Shown here in pieces: positions 7,796 to 16,050 of a DNA stretch of 64,000 bases; positions within the stretch are counted from its first letter, which is position 1, and each line of letters begins with the position of its first letter. Position numbers and translations under genes: made by a program. The DNA lies in the NCBI RefSeq assembly GCF_026341035.1, contig NZ_JAPEOQ010000002.1:1798001-1862000 (forward strand), in the 5' to 3' direction. Under the pieces are notes generated by a model. That model searched no databases and was not told the origin of the DNA. It worked only from the letters and a program-made list of their open reading frames with translations. This stretch comes from Streptomyces sp. NBC_01016 (GTDB lineage: Bacteria; Actinomycetota; Actinomycetes; Streptomycetales; Streptomycetaceae).

Positions 7796-8446
7796 CTAGG
7801 CGAGTTCGTGACGCCGTCGTCGCTGCGTGGCGAGGGCGGCGGCGTCGCGCGGGTCGCCGCGTCCGGCGAGGCCCGCCGCGATCCTGTCCTGGACCTCCTC
7901 GGGCTTGTGCTCCGCGTACTTGAACTTGGCGCGCACGTCGGTCACTTCGAGCAGCAGGCCCCGGATGCCGGGCAGCATCCGGCCGTACGGGGCCGCGCCC
8001 GCGGCCACCGGCACCGATTGGCCGGGTGGCTGGAAGTGGCCGACCTGCCGGTTCAGGAGCTCCGCCTTCTCCTCCGCGTCGTCCACCACGCGCGCGGTGC
8101 AGCGGAGTTGGACGGCGGCGTAGAAGCTGGTCGGCGTGCCGTGCTCCGGTGGGACGTCCGGCGGTGCCTGCCAGGGGCCCGGCACGAACGCGTAGTCGTC
8201 GACGACGCTCAGCAGCACCTCCGGGTTGGCGTCGAGCGCGGACCACAGGGGGTTGGGGCGGGCGAGGTGGGCGACGACCTCGCCGAACTCGCCCGGGCCC
8301 TGAGGGTCGTACGCGAAGTGCATGGGTTGTACGAAAGGCGGTTCGCCGTCGAGGCCGTTGATTGCGAGCTGGCCGAAGTCGTGGGCGGCGAGCCACTGCT
8401 GCCACTCGGCCGTGTCGCGCGCCGCGTCCCAGGGGTGGATCAGCAT
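7796..8446 (-). CDS. PaiB-type FMN-binding protein
   Basis: This 216-residue protein belongs to the PaiB group (FMN-binding 'negative transcriptional regulator' family, split-barrel flavin fold). It begins MLIHPWDAARD and contains FVQPMHFAYD and the conserved C-terminal RGLLLEVTDVRAKFKYAEHKPEE segment split around residues 160-185. PaiB of Bacillus affects protease genes, but most relatives are unstudied flavin or heme enzymes. Its ATG overlaps the stop of the upstream flavin-fold gene (TGATG), so the two are translationally coupled. Confidence 0.82.
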   Translation of the reverse strand: MLIHPWDAARDTAEWQQWLAAHDFGQLAINGLDGEPPFVQPMHFAYDPQGPGEFGEVVAHLARPNPLWSALDANPEVLLSVVDDYAFVPGPWQAPPDVPPEHGTPTSFYAAVQLRCTARVVDDAEEKAELLNRQVGHFQPPGQSVPVAAGAAPYGRMLPGIRGLLLEVTDVRAKFKYAEHKPEEVQDRIAAGLAGRGDPRDAAALATQRRRRHELA

Positions 8447-9135
8447 CACAGCCCCTTGAGGTACGGGGGAACGTCGATGCCGTCGGCGAGGTCGTCCGAA
8501 GGGAGCAACTCCCCGTAGCCGCGCTGTACCGGGACCACGCCGGCCCAGTGCGGCAGGTCCATGTCCTCGGGCTCGTCGTTCGGGCCGCCCTCGCGGACCT
8601 TCGCCGAGACCTCGGAGAGATCGATGCGGAGCACGGCCGTCGCGGCGAGCTCCTTGGCGTTCGCGGCCCGGGAGTCGGCGGCGCGGCCCGCCACCACGTG
8701 GTCGACGAGCGCGTCCAGGGCGAGCCGCTTCTCCTCGGCGTCCGTGACCTGGTGCGCCGTGCCGTGCACCACCACGGAGCGGTAGTTGATGGAGTGGTGG
8801 AAGGCGGAGCGGGCGAGCACCAGGCCGTCCACGTGCGTCACGGTCACGCAGACCGGCAGGCCCGGGTCCTGCTGGCCCGCCATGCGCAGCGGGCGCGAGC
8901 CGGTGGAGCCGTGCACGTAGAGCCGATCGCCGACGCGGGCGTACAGCGTGGGCAGCACCACGGGGGCGTCGTCGCGGACGAAGCCGAGGTGGCAGAGGTA
9001 GGTCTCGTCGAGTATCGAGTGCACCAGGTCGTGGTCGTACGCCGCGCGCTCCTTGGCGCGGGTCGGGGTCGTGCGGTCCGTGCGCGTGTAGGAGGCGGCC
9101 GACTGTTCCTGGTTCACGTCCTGGGTGACACTCAT
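8446..9135 (-). CDS. Pyridoxamine-5'-phosphate-oxidase-fold flavoprotein
   Basis: This 229-residue protein has the PNPOx-like split barrel. Landmarks are the N-terminal CHLGFVRDDAPVVLPTLYA, the VHGSTGSRPLR turn and FHHSINYRSVVVHG, which match the large Streptomyces family annotated as flavin-nucleotide-binding or PNPOx-like. It is not the vitamin B6 oxidase PdxH, which has a different C-terminus. GGAG precedes ATG 9135. It is divergent from the MocR regulator, with only 37 bp between the starts, which suggests that MocR controls this two-gene operon. Confidence 0.82.
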   Translation of the reverse strand: MSVTQDVNQEQSAASYTRTDRTTPTRAKERAAYDHDLVHSILDETYLCHLGFVRDDAPVVLPTLYARVGDRLYVHGSTGSRPLRMAGQQDPGLPVCVTVTHVDGLVLARSAFHHSINYRSVVVHGTAHQVTDAEEKRLALDALVDHVVAGRAADSRAANAKELAATAVLRIDLSEVSAKVREGGPNDEPEDMDLPHWAGVVPVQRGYGELLPSDDLADGIDVPPYLKGL

Positions 9136-9172
9136 GTTGCGAACTCCATTGCACTAGTACATACTGTTCTTT

Positions 9173-10504
9173 GTGCTAGGAGAGTATCTGATCAGTGGGC
9201 GTCGCGCAGCAGAGATCTGTGCGAGTGTCGAGCGTGCGGTGATCGCGGGGGACCTGGAGCCGGGTCAACTGCTTCCGCCCATGCGGGAGTTGGCGGAGCG
9301 GCTCGGGGTGAATCCGAATACGGTCGCGGCCGCGTACCGGTCGCTGCGTGAGCGCGGGGTCATCGAGACGGCCGGGCGGCGCGGCAGCCGGGTGCGTCCG
9401 AAGCCGGTCATCACCGCGCGCGAGGCCATCCGCGTGGACGTGCCGGAGGGAGTGCGGAACGTGTCGGACGGCAATCCCGACACCGCGCTGCTGCCCTCGC
9501 TGGTCGAGGCGTTCGCGGCGGCCGCGGGCGTCGCCGACAAGGATCCTGTGCTGTACGGGGACGACTCCCTGGAGCCGGGCCTCGTGCGCCGCGCGCGGGC
9601 CGATCTCGACGCGGACGGGGTGCCGGACGGGCCCGTCACCGTGACGTCCGGTTCGCTCGACGCCATCGAGCGGGTGCTCGCCGTGCACCTCAAGCAGGGG
9701 GACGCGGTCGCCGTGGAGGACCCCGGCTGGGGCAGCATGCTCGACCTCGTGCCCGCGCTCGGGCTGCGGACGGTGCCGGTCGGGGTGGACGACGAGGGGC
9801 CGCTGCCGGACGACGTGGAGCGGGCGCTGGACGCGGGGGCCCGGGCGATCGTGGTGACGGACCGGGCGCAGAATCCGACCGGCGCGGCGGTGGGGTCGGG
9901 CCGGGCGAAGGTGTTGCGGGAGATCCTGGGCGCGCACCCGGAGGTCCTGCTGATCGAGGACGATCATGGCCACGGCATCGTCGATCTGCCGCTGCACCCG
10001 CTCGCCGGGGCCACGCGGCAGTGGGCGTTCGTACGTTCCGTGGCCAAGGCGTACGGGCCCGACCTGCGGCTCGCCGTGCTCACGGGGGACGCCGGCACGG
10101 TCGACCGGGTGCGGGGGAGGCAGCGGCTCGGGCCCGGTTGGGTCAGTCGCATCACGCAGCGGGCCGTGGCCGGGCTGTGGGAGGCCGGGGCGGTGGACGC
10201 GGGGACCGTCGCGGCCTCGTACGGGAAGCGGCGCGACGCGCTGGTCGCCGCGCTGGCCGAGCGGGGAGTCGTTGCGCACGGGCGCAGCGGGATGAACGTG
10301 TGGGTGCCGGTGCCGGACGAGACCGGGGCGGTGGCGCGGTTGCTGCACGCCGGGTGGGCGGTCGCGCCGGGGGCGAGGTTCCGGATGGAGGCGGCGCCGG
10401 GGGTGCGGATCACCGTGTCCCGGCTGAGGCTCGAGGAGATCGGGGTTGTGGCGGACGCGGTGGTGGCTGCGGTGCGGCCCGCTCCGCGGAGGCATTACGC
10501 GTGA
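9173..10504 (+). CDS. MocR-type regulator (GntR helix-turn-helix fused to aminotransferase domain)
   Basis: The 443-residue protein has a GntR winged helix at residues 1-75 (GQLLPPMRELAERLGVNPNTV) and a fold-type-I aminotransferase domain after it. The PLP lysine is probably in RSVAKAYGPDLRLAV near residue 290, and NPTG lies near residue 241. MocR/PdxR proteins sense PLP or amino acids and often regulate vitamin B6 or transport genes; most no longer catalyse. The GTG start lies directly after a CATACT -10-like box, so the message looks leaderless. The divergent flavin-fold operon is the likely target. Confidence 0.88.
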   Translation: MLGEYLISGRRAAEICASVERAVIAGDLEPGQLLPPMRELAERLGVNPNTVAAAYRSLRERGVIETAGRRGSRVRPKPVITAREAIRVDVPEGVRNVSDGNPDTALLPSLVEAFAAAAGVADKDPVLYGDDSLEPGLVRRARADLDADGVPDGPVTVTSGSLDAIERVLAVHLKQGDAVAVEDPGWGSMLDLVPALGLRTVPVGVDDEGPLPDDVERALDAGARAIVVTDRAQNPTGAAVGSGRAKVLREILGAHPEVLLIEDDHGHGIVDLPLHPLAGATRQWAFVRSVAKAYGPDLRLAVLTGDAGTVDRVRGRQRLGPGWVSRITQRAVAGLWEAGAVDAGTVAASYGKRRDALVAALAERGVVAHGRSGMNVWVPVPDETGAVARLLHAGWAVAPGARFRMEAAPGVRITVSRLRLEEIGVVADAVVAAVRPAPRRHYA

Positions 10505-10736
10505 GGGGTGGGGTGCGGCGTGCCGCGGGTTCGGTGCCGCGTCGGGGCGGGGCTTGTGGGGTTCCGTTGCGCGGCGCCGGTTCTTGGGCTGTGCCGGGGC
10601 GGGCGCCCGTGGTGATGGGTGCGCTGCACCGGGGTGCCGCCTTGCCCACCCTGCCGCCCAAGGCGGCAGATTGCCCAAGGCGCGTGCGGTCGACCGCAGC
10701 GAGTGGGGAGCCGTGGCGGGTGCGCAGTGCCAGGGT
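10505..10736. repeat. Intergenic repeat region with a perfect hairpin core
   Basis: This G-rich gap between convergent genes has no credible ORF. At 10651-10669 CTGCCGCC-CAA-GGCGGCAG forms a perfect 8-bp hairpin, flanked by CCTTGCCCAC and ATTGCCCAAGG. The same core and flanks recur at about 46013-46056, so this is a dispersed element; it may also serve as a terminator for both neighbours. Confidence 0.65.
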
Positions 10737-11681
10737 TCAGGGCCGGCTGACGCCCCGTCGTCGCGACTGCGTAAGTGCCGCGCCTGCCAGGACGATTGCC
10801 GCGCCGATCGGGGTTGACCAGGAGAGGGACTCGCCGAGGACCGCGACGCCGGCCGCTGTCGCGATGACCGGGACGAAGTACGTGACCATCTGTGCGGTCG
10901 TCGGGCCGACCTCGGACACAAGGCCGTACTGGATGAGGAACGCCACGCCCGTGCCGAGCGCGCCCAGCGCGGCGATCGCGAGCAGTGGGCCCATCGCGAA
11001 GTGGGTCGGCCAGGACGTGAACAGCGGGGTGACGAGCGCCAGTTGGGCGGTGGCGAGCAGCAGCTGCGCCCCGATCATCGACACGTTCGACTCGCCCGTG
11101 TTCGCGAGTGTGCGGCGGACGTAGATCCAGCCGATCGGGTAGCAGAGCGAGGCCAGCAGGGCCATCGCCGTGCCCGCCAAGTCCAGGCCGTGGAAGCCCT
11201 GCCACACGCCGAGGACGGTCAGCACGCCGAGGAAGCCGATGCCGAGTCCCGCGACCCGGCGCCGCGTGGGCCGGTCCTCGGAGAGCGCGACCAGCGAGAG
11301 CGCCATGCCCCACAGCGGAGACGTCGCGTTGCAGATCCCGGCGAGCGTCGACGGGATCGTCTCCTCGGCGAACGCGAAGAGCGAGAACGGCAGCGCGTTC
11401 AGGAAGAGCGCCGCGACCGCCAGGTGCCCCCAGGTGCGAGCGCCGCGGGGCAGCCGCTGACGCTTCACGATCATGGCCACGAGCACGACCGCCGCGCCGA
11501 ACAGCAGGCGCCCGAGCGTGACCTGGAACGGGGCGAAGCCCTCCGTGCCCACCTTGATGAGCAGGAAGCTGAAGCCCCAGATGAGGGCGAGTACGCCGAA
11601 GCGGATGCGCCAGTCGAGGGCGGGGCGCGGGGTGGCGGTGGGCGGAGCCGCAGTGGCTCGGGAAGCGGTCGTCGTGCTCAT
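10737..11681 (-). CDS. EamA-family (DMT) transporter
   Basis: This is a 314-residue, ten-helix drug/metabolite-type exporter. The first helix is IRFGVLALIWGFSFLLIKVG at about residues 26-45, and typical EamA phrases such as FAEETIPSTLAGICNATSP and the C-terminal VAVLGESLSW are present. It is divergent from a LysR regulator, a common pairing in which LysR controls the exporter in response to the exported amino acid or metabolite. The substrate cannot be told. Length is normal for the family. Confidence 0.86.
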   Translation of the reverse strand: MSTTTASRATAAPPTATPRPALDWRIRFGVLALIWGFSFLLIKVGTEGFAPFQVTLGRLLFGAAVVLVAMIVKRQRLPRGARTWGHLAVAALFLNALPFSLFAFAEETIPSTLAGICNATSPLWGMALSLVALSEDRPTRRRVAGLGIGFLGVLTVLGVWQGFHGLDLAGTAMALLASLCYPIGWIYVRRTLANTGESNVSMIGAQLLLATAQLALVTPLFTSWPTHFAMGPLLAIAALGALGTGVAFLIQYGLVSEVGPTTAQMVTYFVPVIATAAGVAVLGESLSWSTPIGAAIVLAGAALTQSRRRGVSRP

Positions 11682-11725
11682 GGAGTCCAGAGTGGCTCCC
11701 CGCGTCTTCGTAGCACAAGCGAGAT

Positions 11726-11745
11726 TAATTTCCGGGTACCGATTA
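11726..11745. promoter_or_regulatory. Candidate LysR operator
   Basis: TAAT (11726-11729) and ATTA (11742-11745) form an inverted pair with a 12-bp spacer, within an AT-rich patch between the divergent EamA and LysR starts. LysR proteins bind such interrupted dyads, usually near the divergent promoter. No single T-N11-A match is perfect. Confidence 0.4.
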
Positions 11746-11756
11746 GCATCACTTAC

Positions 11757-12674
11757 ATGTTGAACCTGGAGCGCCTACGGGCCCTGGACGCCCTGGCCCG
11801 GCACGGATCGGTGAGCGGCGCGGCCGAGGGGCTGCATGTCACCACGTCCGCCGTCTCGCAGCAGATGGCCAAGCTGGAGCGCGAGGCGGGACAGCAACTG
11901 CTTGCCAAACAGGGGCGCGGCGTGCGGCTCACCGACGCGGGCCGGCTGCTCGCGGAGCACGCGGCGCGCATCCTCTCGCAGGTCGAGCTGGCGCAGTCCG
12001 ACCTGGAGGCGCAGCGCGGGCAGGTCGTGGGGGAGCTGCGGCTGTCCGCGTTCCCGACCGCCGCCCGCGGACTGTTCCCCGGCGCGCTCGCCGCGCTGCG
12101 TGCCGAGCATCCGCAACTGCGCGTACGGTCCCAGGAGTTGGAGCCCGAGGCCGCGGTGGCCGAGGTGATTCGCGGGGATCTCGATCTCGCCGTCGTGCTG
12201 GACTGGTACAACAAGCCGATGCCCATGCCGGAAGGCCTGGTCAAGGCGAGCATCCTCGACGATCCGGCCGATGTCGCCATGCCGGCCGGTCATCCGCTGG
12301 CGGGGCGCGAAGAGGTCGGCCTGGAGGACTTCGCGGACGACGAGTGGATCACCTGGGGGCAGGGCGAGTTCTGCCACGAGTGGCTGATGTTCACGCTGCG
12401 CGCCAAGGGAGTCGAGCCGCAGGTCGGCCACCGCGCCGCCGAGACACACACCCAACTCGGCCTGGTCGCGGCCGGGTTGGGTGTGTGCGTCGCGCCGTTG
12501 CTCGGCCGCGACCCGATGCCCGAGGGCGTGGTGACGGTGCCGGTGCGGCAGAAGGTGCGGCGTCATGTGTACGTGGTGTGGCGTGCGGACGCGGACCGTC
12601 GGCCCTCGATCCGCGCGGCGGTGCGGGCGCTTCAGAAGGTGGGGGCGGATCTTGGGCAGCTGGCCGACGGGTGA
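11757..12674 (+). CDS. LysR-family transcriptional regulator
   Basis: This 305-residue protein has the LysR helix-turn-helix at residues 1-60 (LDALARHGSVSGAAEGLHVT, SAVSQQMAKLERE), then a two-lobed effector domain from about residue 90 (GELRLSAFPTAARGLFPGAL). ATG 11757 is the first start after the divergent promoter region. The adjoining EamA exporter gene is the expected target. The effector is unknown. The stop is followed at once by a heptanucleotide repeat. Confidence 0.9.
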   Translation: MLNLERLRALDALARHGSVSGAAEGLHVTTSAVSQQMAKLEREAGQQLLAKQGRGVRLTDAGRLLAEHAARILSQVELAQSDLEAQRGQVVGELRLSAFPTAARGLFPGALAALRAEHPQLRVRSQELEPEAAVAEVIRGDLDLAVVLDWYNKPMPMPEGLVKASILDDPADVAMPAGHPLAGREEVGLEDFADDEWITWGQGEFCHEWLMFTLRAKGVEPQVGHRAAETHTQLGLVAAGLGVCVAPLLGRDPMPEGVVTVPVRQKVRRHVYVVWRADADRRPSIRAAVRALQKVGADLGQLADG

Positions 12675-12689
12675 TGGCCGATGGGTGGT

Positions 12690-12731
12690 GGGTGACGGGT
12701 GACGGGTGACGGGTGACGGGTGACGGGTGAC
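12690..12731. repeat. Heptanucleotide tandem repeat (GGGTGAC)6
   Basis: Six perfect copies of GGGTGAC lie between the stop codons of the convergent LysR and flavin-fold genes. Perfection over 42 bp suggests recent slippage. No coding consequence is visible. Confidence 0.9.
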
Positions 12732-12732
12732 G

Positions 12733-13212
12733 TCAGCGTTGGCCCGGGTCGGCCAGCTTCCGGAAGTCCCATGACGCGATCTTGTCCGGAGTGAGTCGCG
12801 CCCACGCGTGCCGGCCGTCGTGGACCATCTCGGTCATCCCGAAGTTCTTGTGCGCGAACAGCCGCTCGACCGCGTCGAGTTCGGGGCGCTCCTCGCCGGT
12901 GCGCGGGGTCTCGCCGACGAACTCGATGCGCCCGGACAGCTCGACGCCGCGCAGCTCCCCGTACTGCTCGCCCGCGTCGACCACCACCGCCACCCGGCTG
13001 TCGGCCCGCAGGTCGGCCCAGCGGCGGCTGCGGGACAGCGAGTAGATCCACAGCGACGTGCCGTCCCAGACGAACCAGAGCGGGCTGACGTGCGGCGTGC
13101 CGTCCGCGGCCACCGTGGCGACCCGGCAGGTGCGCTGCTCGGTGAGGAACGCGTCGCGCTCCTCGGTCGACATCATGATCTTCCGGCCGCGGCGCTGGGT
13201 GGTGGTGGTCAT
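12733..13212 (-). CDS. PNPOx-fold (F420/FMN-type) protein
   Basis: This 159-residue split-barrel protein has the segments TCRVATVAADGTPHVSPLWF and SLWIYSLSRSRRWADLRADS, typical of Streptomyces pyridoxamine-5'-phosphate-oxidase-family or F420-linked proteins. I chose ATG 13212 because AAGGGAG stands just upstream; an in-frame start seven codons earlier lacks one. Its function is likely reduction or binding of a small molecule with FMN or F420, not vitamin B6 synthesis. It is the third member of this fold within 6 kb. Confidence 0.82.
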   Translation of the reverse strand: MTTTTQRRGRKIMMSTEERDAFLTEQRTCRVATVAADGTPHVSPLWFVWDGTSLWIYSLSRSRRWADLRADSRVAVVVDAGEQYGELRGVELSGRIEFVGETPRTGEERPELDAVERLFAHKNFGMTEMVHDGRHAWARLTPDKIASWDFRKLADPGQR

Positions 13213-13390
13213 AGGGGCTCCCTTGTCCGGCATCCGACGTGTATCGGGCGGGCATCCGACTCGCCTGACGTGGTATCAGGAACGCAGCATGCGACCTCTT
13301 CCCTGTGCACGCAATGGTGGCTACCCTCCAGCAGCCCGGAGAAGCAGCCGAAATCCCGACAGGCGAAGAGCCGACAGGCAGGGGGCGGTC

Positions 13391-14059
13391 GTGCCGTCGC
13401 ACGAGAAGCACGAGAAGCACGAGAAGCGCGAGAAGCGCGAGAAATTGGCCGAGCTGCTCGCCCCGGCGAGCACGGTCTTGCTGACCGTCGAGTGCCAGCA
13501 GGGCGTCGTCGGCGCCGACAGCGCACTGCCCGAACTCGCCGAAGAGGCACGGTCGTCGGGGGCCCTCGACAACGTGGCGCGACTGGTGGCCGCCGCCCAC
13601 GAGAGCGGGGTCCAGGTCCTGCACGCCGTCGCGGAGCGGCGCCCGGACGGCCGCGGGGCCAGCCGCAACGCCCGGCTCTTCCGCGCGACCGAACGCCTTC
13701 CCGTGAAACAGCTCTCGGGCACCGACGCCGTCCGCGTCGCCCCGCCCGTCGAGGTCGCGGACGAGGACCTCGTCGTACGCCGACTGCACGGGCTCTCACC
13801 CATCTCCGGCACCGACGTGGATCCACTGCTGCGCAATCTCGGCTGCCGCACGCTCGTCGTCACCGGGGTCTCCGCCAACGTGGCCATCCCGAACGCCGTG
13901 TTCGACGCCGTGAACCTCGGCTACACAGTTGTCGTGCCCCGGGATGCCATCGCGGGGGTGCCCGCCGACTACACCCCCGCGATGATCGACAACACGCTCG
14001 CCCTGATCGCCACCGTGACGGCGACGCCGGACGTGCTCGACGCGTGGAAGCGCCGTTAA
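13391..14059 (+). CDS. Isochorismatase-fold protein, probably catalytically inactive
   Basis: The 222-residue protein has the cysteine-hydrolase (isochorismatase/nicotinamidase) fold: VLLTVECQQGVVG, a central VVRRLHGLSP strand and the C-terminal VVTGVSANVAIPNAV. In active members the triad is Asp, Lys and Cys; here those positions read Glu, Arg and Ala, so hydrolysis is doubtful. The N-terminus has a charged HEK/REK tandem repeat encoded by 9-bp units. GTG 13391 has a weak GGGGGCGG site; the frame is open further upstream. A non-catalytic binding role is inferred. Confidence 0.75.
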   Translation: MPSHEKHEKHEKREKREKLAELLAPASTVLLTVECQQGVVGADSALPELAEEARSSGALDNVARLVAAAHESGVQVLHAVAERRPDGRGASRNARLFRATERLPVKQLSGTDAVRVAPPVEVADEDLVVRRLHGLSPISGTDVDPLLRNLGCRTLVVTGVSANVAIPNAVFDAVNLGYTVVVPRDAIAGVPADYTPAMIDNTLALIATVTATPDVLDAWKRR

Positions 14060-14073
14060 CGCACCAGGCCGCG

Positions 14074-14532
14074 CTACGCGAGCTCGATCGAGTCGCCGCT
14101 GACCTTGAGCTTCCTCTCCTCCAGGGGCTGCGTGGCCGGAGAATGCGCCACGCTGCCGTCCTTGATGGAGAACTTGCTGCCGTGGCACGGGCAGTCGATG
14201 GTGCCGTCGGCCACCTTGTTCACCTTGCAGCCCGAGTGCGTACAGATGTTGGTGAACGCCTTGAACTCGCCCGCCGCGGGCTGCGTCACGACCACCCCGG
14301 CGTCCGCGAGGATTTTTCCACCGCCCTCCGGGATGTCCGAGGTCTTGGCGATCGCGCTGCCTTTCTTCTCGCCGCCGCCCGACGACGCGTTGCCCGCGGG
14401 CTGTGACGTGTCCTCGTCCGAGCTGCCGCACGCGCTCAGCGCCGCGGCGATCCCCACGGCGCCGACCGCCGTGACGACGGTGCGGCGCGACGGGACGTGG
14501 CTCGTGGGGGCGGGCTCCTGCGAAGCGGTCAT
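14074..14532 (-). CDS. Rieske [2Fe-2S] Tat lipoprotein
   Basis: This 152-residue exported protein carries a twin-arginine signal (SRRTVVTAVG) and a lipobox LSAC near residue 35, followed by a Ser/Gly linker. The Rieske domain has both cluster-binding motifs: CTHSGC and CPCHGSKF, with two Cys and two His ligands. It is a stand-alone electron-transfer protein outside the membrane, not the cytochrome bc1 subunit, which has membrane helices. The start ATG 14532 is preceded by GAAGGGACC. Its partner is unknown. Confidence 0.9.
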   Translation of the reverse strand: MTASQEPAPTSHVPSRRTVVTAVGAVGIAAALSACGSSDEDTSQPAGNASSGGGEKKGSAIAKTSDIPEGGGKILADAGVVVTQPAAGEFKAFTNICTHSGCKVNKVADGTIDCPCHGSKFSIKDGSVAHSPATQPLEERKLKVSGDSIELA

Positions 14533-14658
14533 GAGGTGAAGGTCCCTTCATCGGTGGGTCGGGTCGAGGGGACGTGCTGGATCCCGTGGGGGTTTCCCTG
14601 AGGTACGTACGGTGATCCCTGGACGTTCAACGCCCTCCTGATCTCATAACCTGGGCGC

Positions 14659-15468
14659 ATGCTCACCGAAGTCACCGCGACCCGCTATGTCACCCCATTG
14701 AGGGAAGGCGGATCGCTGCCCGGTCTCGTCGAGGGCGACGACCTCGTCCCGTACGTCATGAAGTTCACCGGCGCGGGACAGGGCCGCAAGACGCTCGTCG
14801 CCGAGGTCGTCTGCGGCCGGTTGGCGCGCGCGCTCGGCTTTCGCGTGCCGGAGCTCGTCACGATCGACCTGGACCCGGTGATCGGCCTCGGCGAGCCCGA
14901 CCAGGAGGTGCAGGAGCTGCTGAAGGGGAGCGGCGGCACCAACCTCGGCATGCGGTTTCTGCCGCGGGCGCTCGGCTTCGACCCCCTCGCGTACGTCGTC
15001 GATCCGGTTCAGGCGGGCCGGATCGTCTGGTTCGACGCGCTGATCAACAACGTCGACCGGTCCTGGCGCAACCCCAACATGCTGGTCCAGGGCGGCGAGC
15101 TGTGGCTCATCGACCACGGCGCCAGCATGATCTGGCACCACAACTGGCGCGGCGCGCACGCGTGGGCGGACAAGCCGTACGACGCGAGCGACCACGCCCT
15201 TGCCCCCTTCGGGCCCGAGGTCTCGGCGGCCGCGGCCGAGCTCACGCCGCTCGTCACGGAGGAGCTGATCGCCGAGGCCGCCGCCGACGTGCCCGACGTG
15301 TGGCTCGCGGACGAGCCCGGATTCGACACCCCGGACGCGGTGCGGCGCGCTTACGTAGAGACGCTACGCGCGCGTGCCGCCACGATTCACGAACGCGTCA
15401 CGCTGCCCGCAGGCGGCGCCCGGCCCGCCGGAACTCCCGGCTGGGTGACCGAAGGAGCGGCCCGATGA
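14659..15468 (+). CDS. HipA-like kinase (HipA_2 family)
   Basis: This 269-residue protein matches the short HipA-like kinase family. It has VMKFTGAGQGRKTLVAEVVC near residue 33 as the ATP-binding start, the catalytic-loop phrase FDALINNVDRSWRNPNML near residue 125 and the metal-binding LIDHGASM. A TAACCT -10 box ends seven bases before the ATG, so the mRNA looks leaderless. True HipA phosphorylates glutamyl-tRNA synthetase as a toxin; targets of this branch are unknown. Its stop overlaps the DUF3037 start (ATGA), so the two genes are coupled. Confidence 0.85.
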   Translation: MLTEVTATRYVTPLREGGSLPGLVEGDDLVPYVMKFTGAGQGRKTLVAEVVCGRLARALGFRVPELVTIDLDPVIGLGEPDQEVQELLKGSGGTNLGMRFLPRALGFDPLAYVVDPVQAGRIVWFDALINNVDRSWRNPNMLVQGGELWLIDHGASMIWHHNWRGAHAWADKPYDASDHALAPFGPEVSAAAAELTPLVTEELIAEAAADVPDVWLADEPGFDTPDAVRRAYVETLRARAATIHERVTLPAGGARPAGTPGWVTEGAAR

Positions 15469-15893
15469 CCGAACGCCATGTCACCGAGCCCCATGTCACC
15501 GAACGCCGTGTCACCGAACGGCATGTCTTCGAGTACGCCCTGCTGCGCGTCGTGCCGAGCATCGAACGCGGGGAGCAGATCAACGCCGGTGTCGTCGTGT
15601 ACTGCCGCGCCAAGTCCTTCGTCACGGCCCTCACCCACCTCGACGAGAAGCGGCTGCTCGCGCTCGACCCCGAGGCCGACGTGACCGGGGTGCGCGCCGT
15701 GCTGCATGCGGTCGAGCGGCACTGCCGCGGGGGAGACGACGCGGGCCAGGCGGCCGCGGACGACGCCGGGCGGCGCTATCGCTGGCTCGTCGCGCCGCGC
15801 TCGACCGTGGTGCAGCCCGGCCCCGTGCACACCGGACTGACCGCGGATCCGGCCGCCGAGGCGGAGCGTCTGCTGGGTCTGCTGGTGCGCTGA
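15465..15893 (+). CDS. DUF3037 protein coupled to the HipA-like kinase
   Basis: This 142-residue protein has the DUF3037 core from about residue 22: FEYALLRVVPSIERGEQINAG followed by VVYCRAKSF. Its ATG overlaps the stop of the kinase gene. The first 20 residues are four near-perfect TERHV-type pentapeptides encoded by a 15-bp tandem repeat, probably a lengthened N-terminus rather than a domain. DUF3037 genes repeatedly accompany HipA-like kinases, so a partner or antitoxin-like role is possible but unproven. Confidence 0.82.
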   Translation: MTERHVTEPHVTERRVTERHVFEYALLRVVPSIERGEQINAGVVVYCRAKSFVTALTHLDEKRLLALDPEADVTGVRAVLHAVERHCRGGDDAGQAAADDAGRRYRWLVAPRSTVVQPGPVHTGLTADPAAEAERLLGLLVR

Positions 15894-15941
15894 ACGCCCA
15901 GGTCGGGGCCATCTAGTGATCAGCGGCACCTGGTGGGCACG

Positions 15942-15970
15942 TTGACACCGGGTGCCAGGGCTTCTAGCGT
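15942..15970 (+). promoter_or_regulatory. Consensus housekeeping promoter for fabG operon
   Basis: TTGACA (15942-15947) and TAGCGT (15965-15970) are 17 bp apart, an excellent vegetative sigma-factor promoter. Transcription would start about 75 bp before fabG. An interrupted palindrome around TAAGCGGTTGCTCA (15987-16000) lies just downstream and could bind a TetR-type repressor. Confidence 0.65.
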
Positions 15971-16050
15971 CGCACGCACAGGGTACTAAGCGGTTGCTCA
16001 CCCGCATCGGGCGCAGCGGCCGCACCTCTAGGGCGAGGAGACCGAAGAGC

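Noticed and set aside
13391..13430. Coiled-coil domain in the isochorismatase-like N-terminus
   Set aside because: The HEK/REK run is a short 9-bp repeat product without heptad hydrophobic positions.
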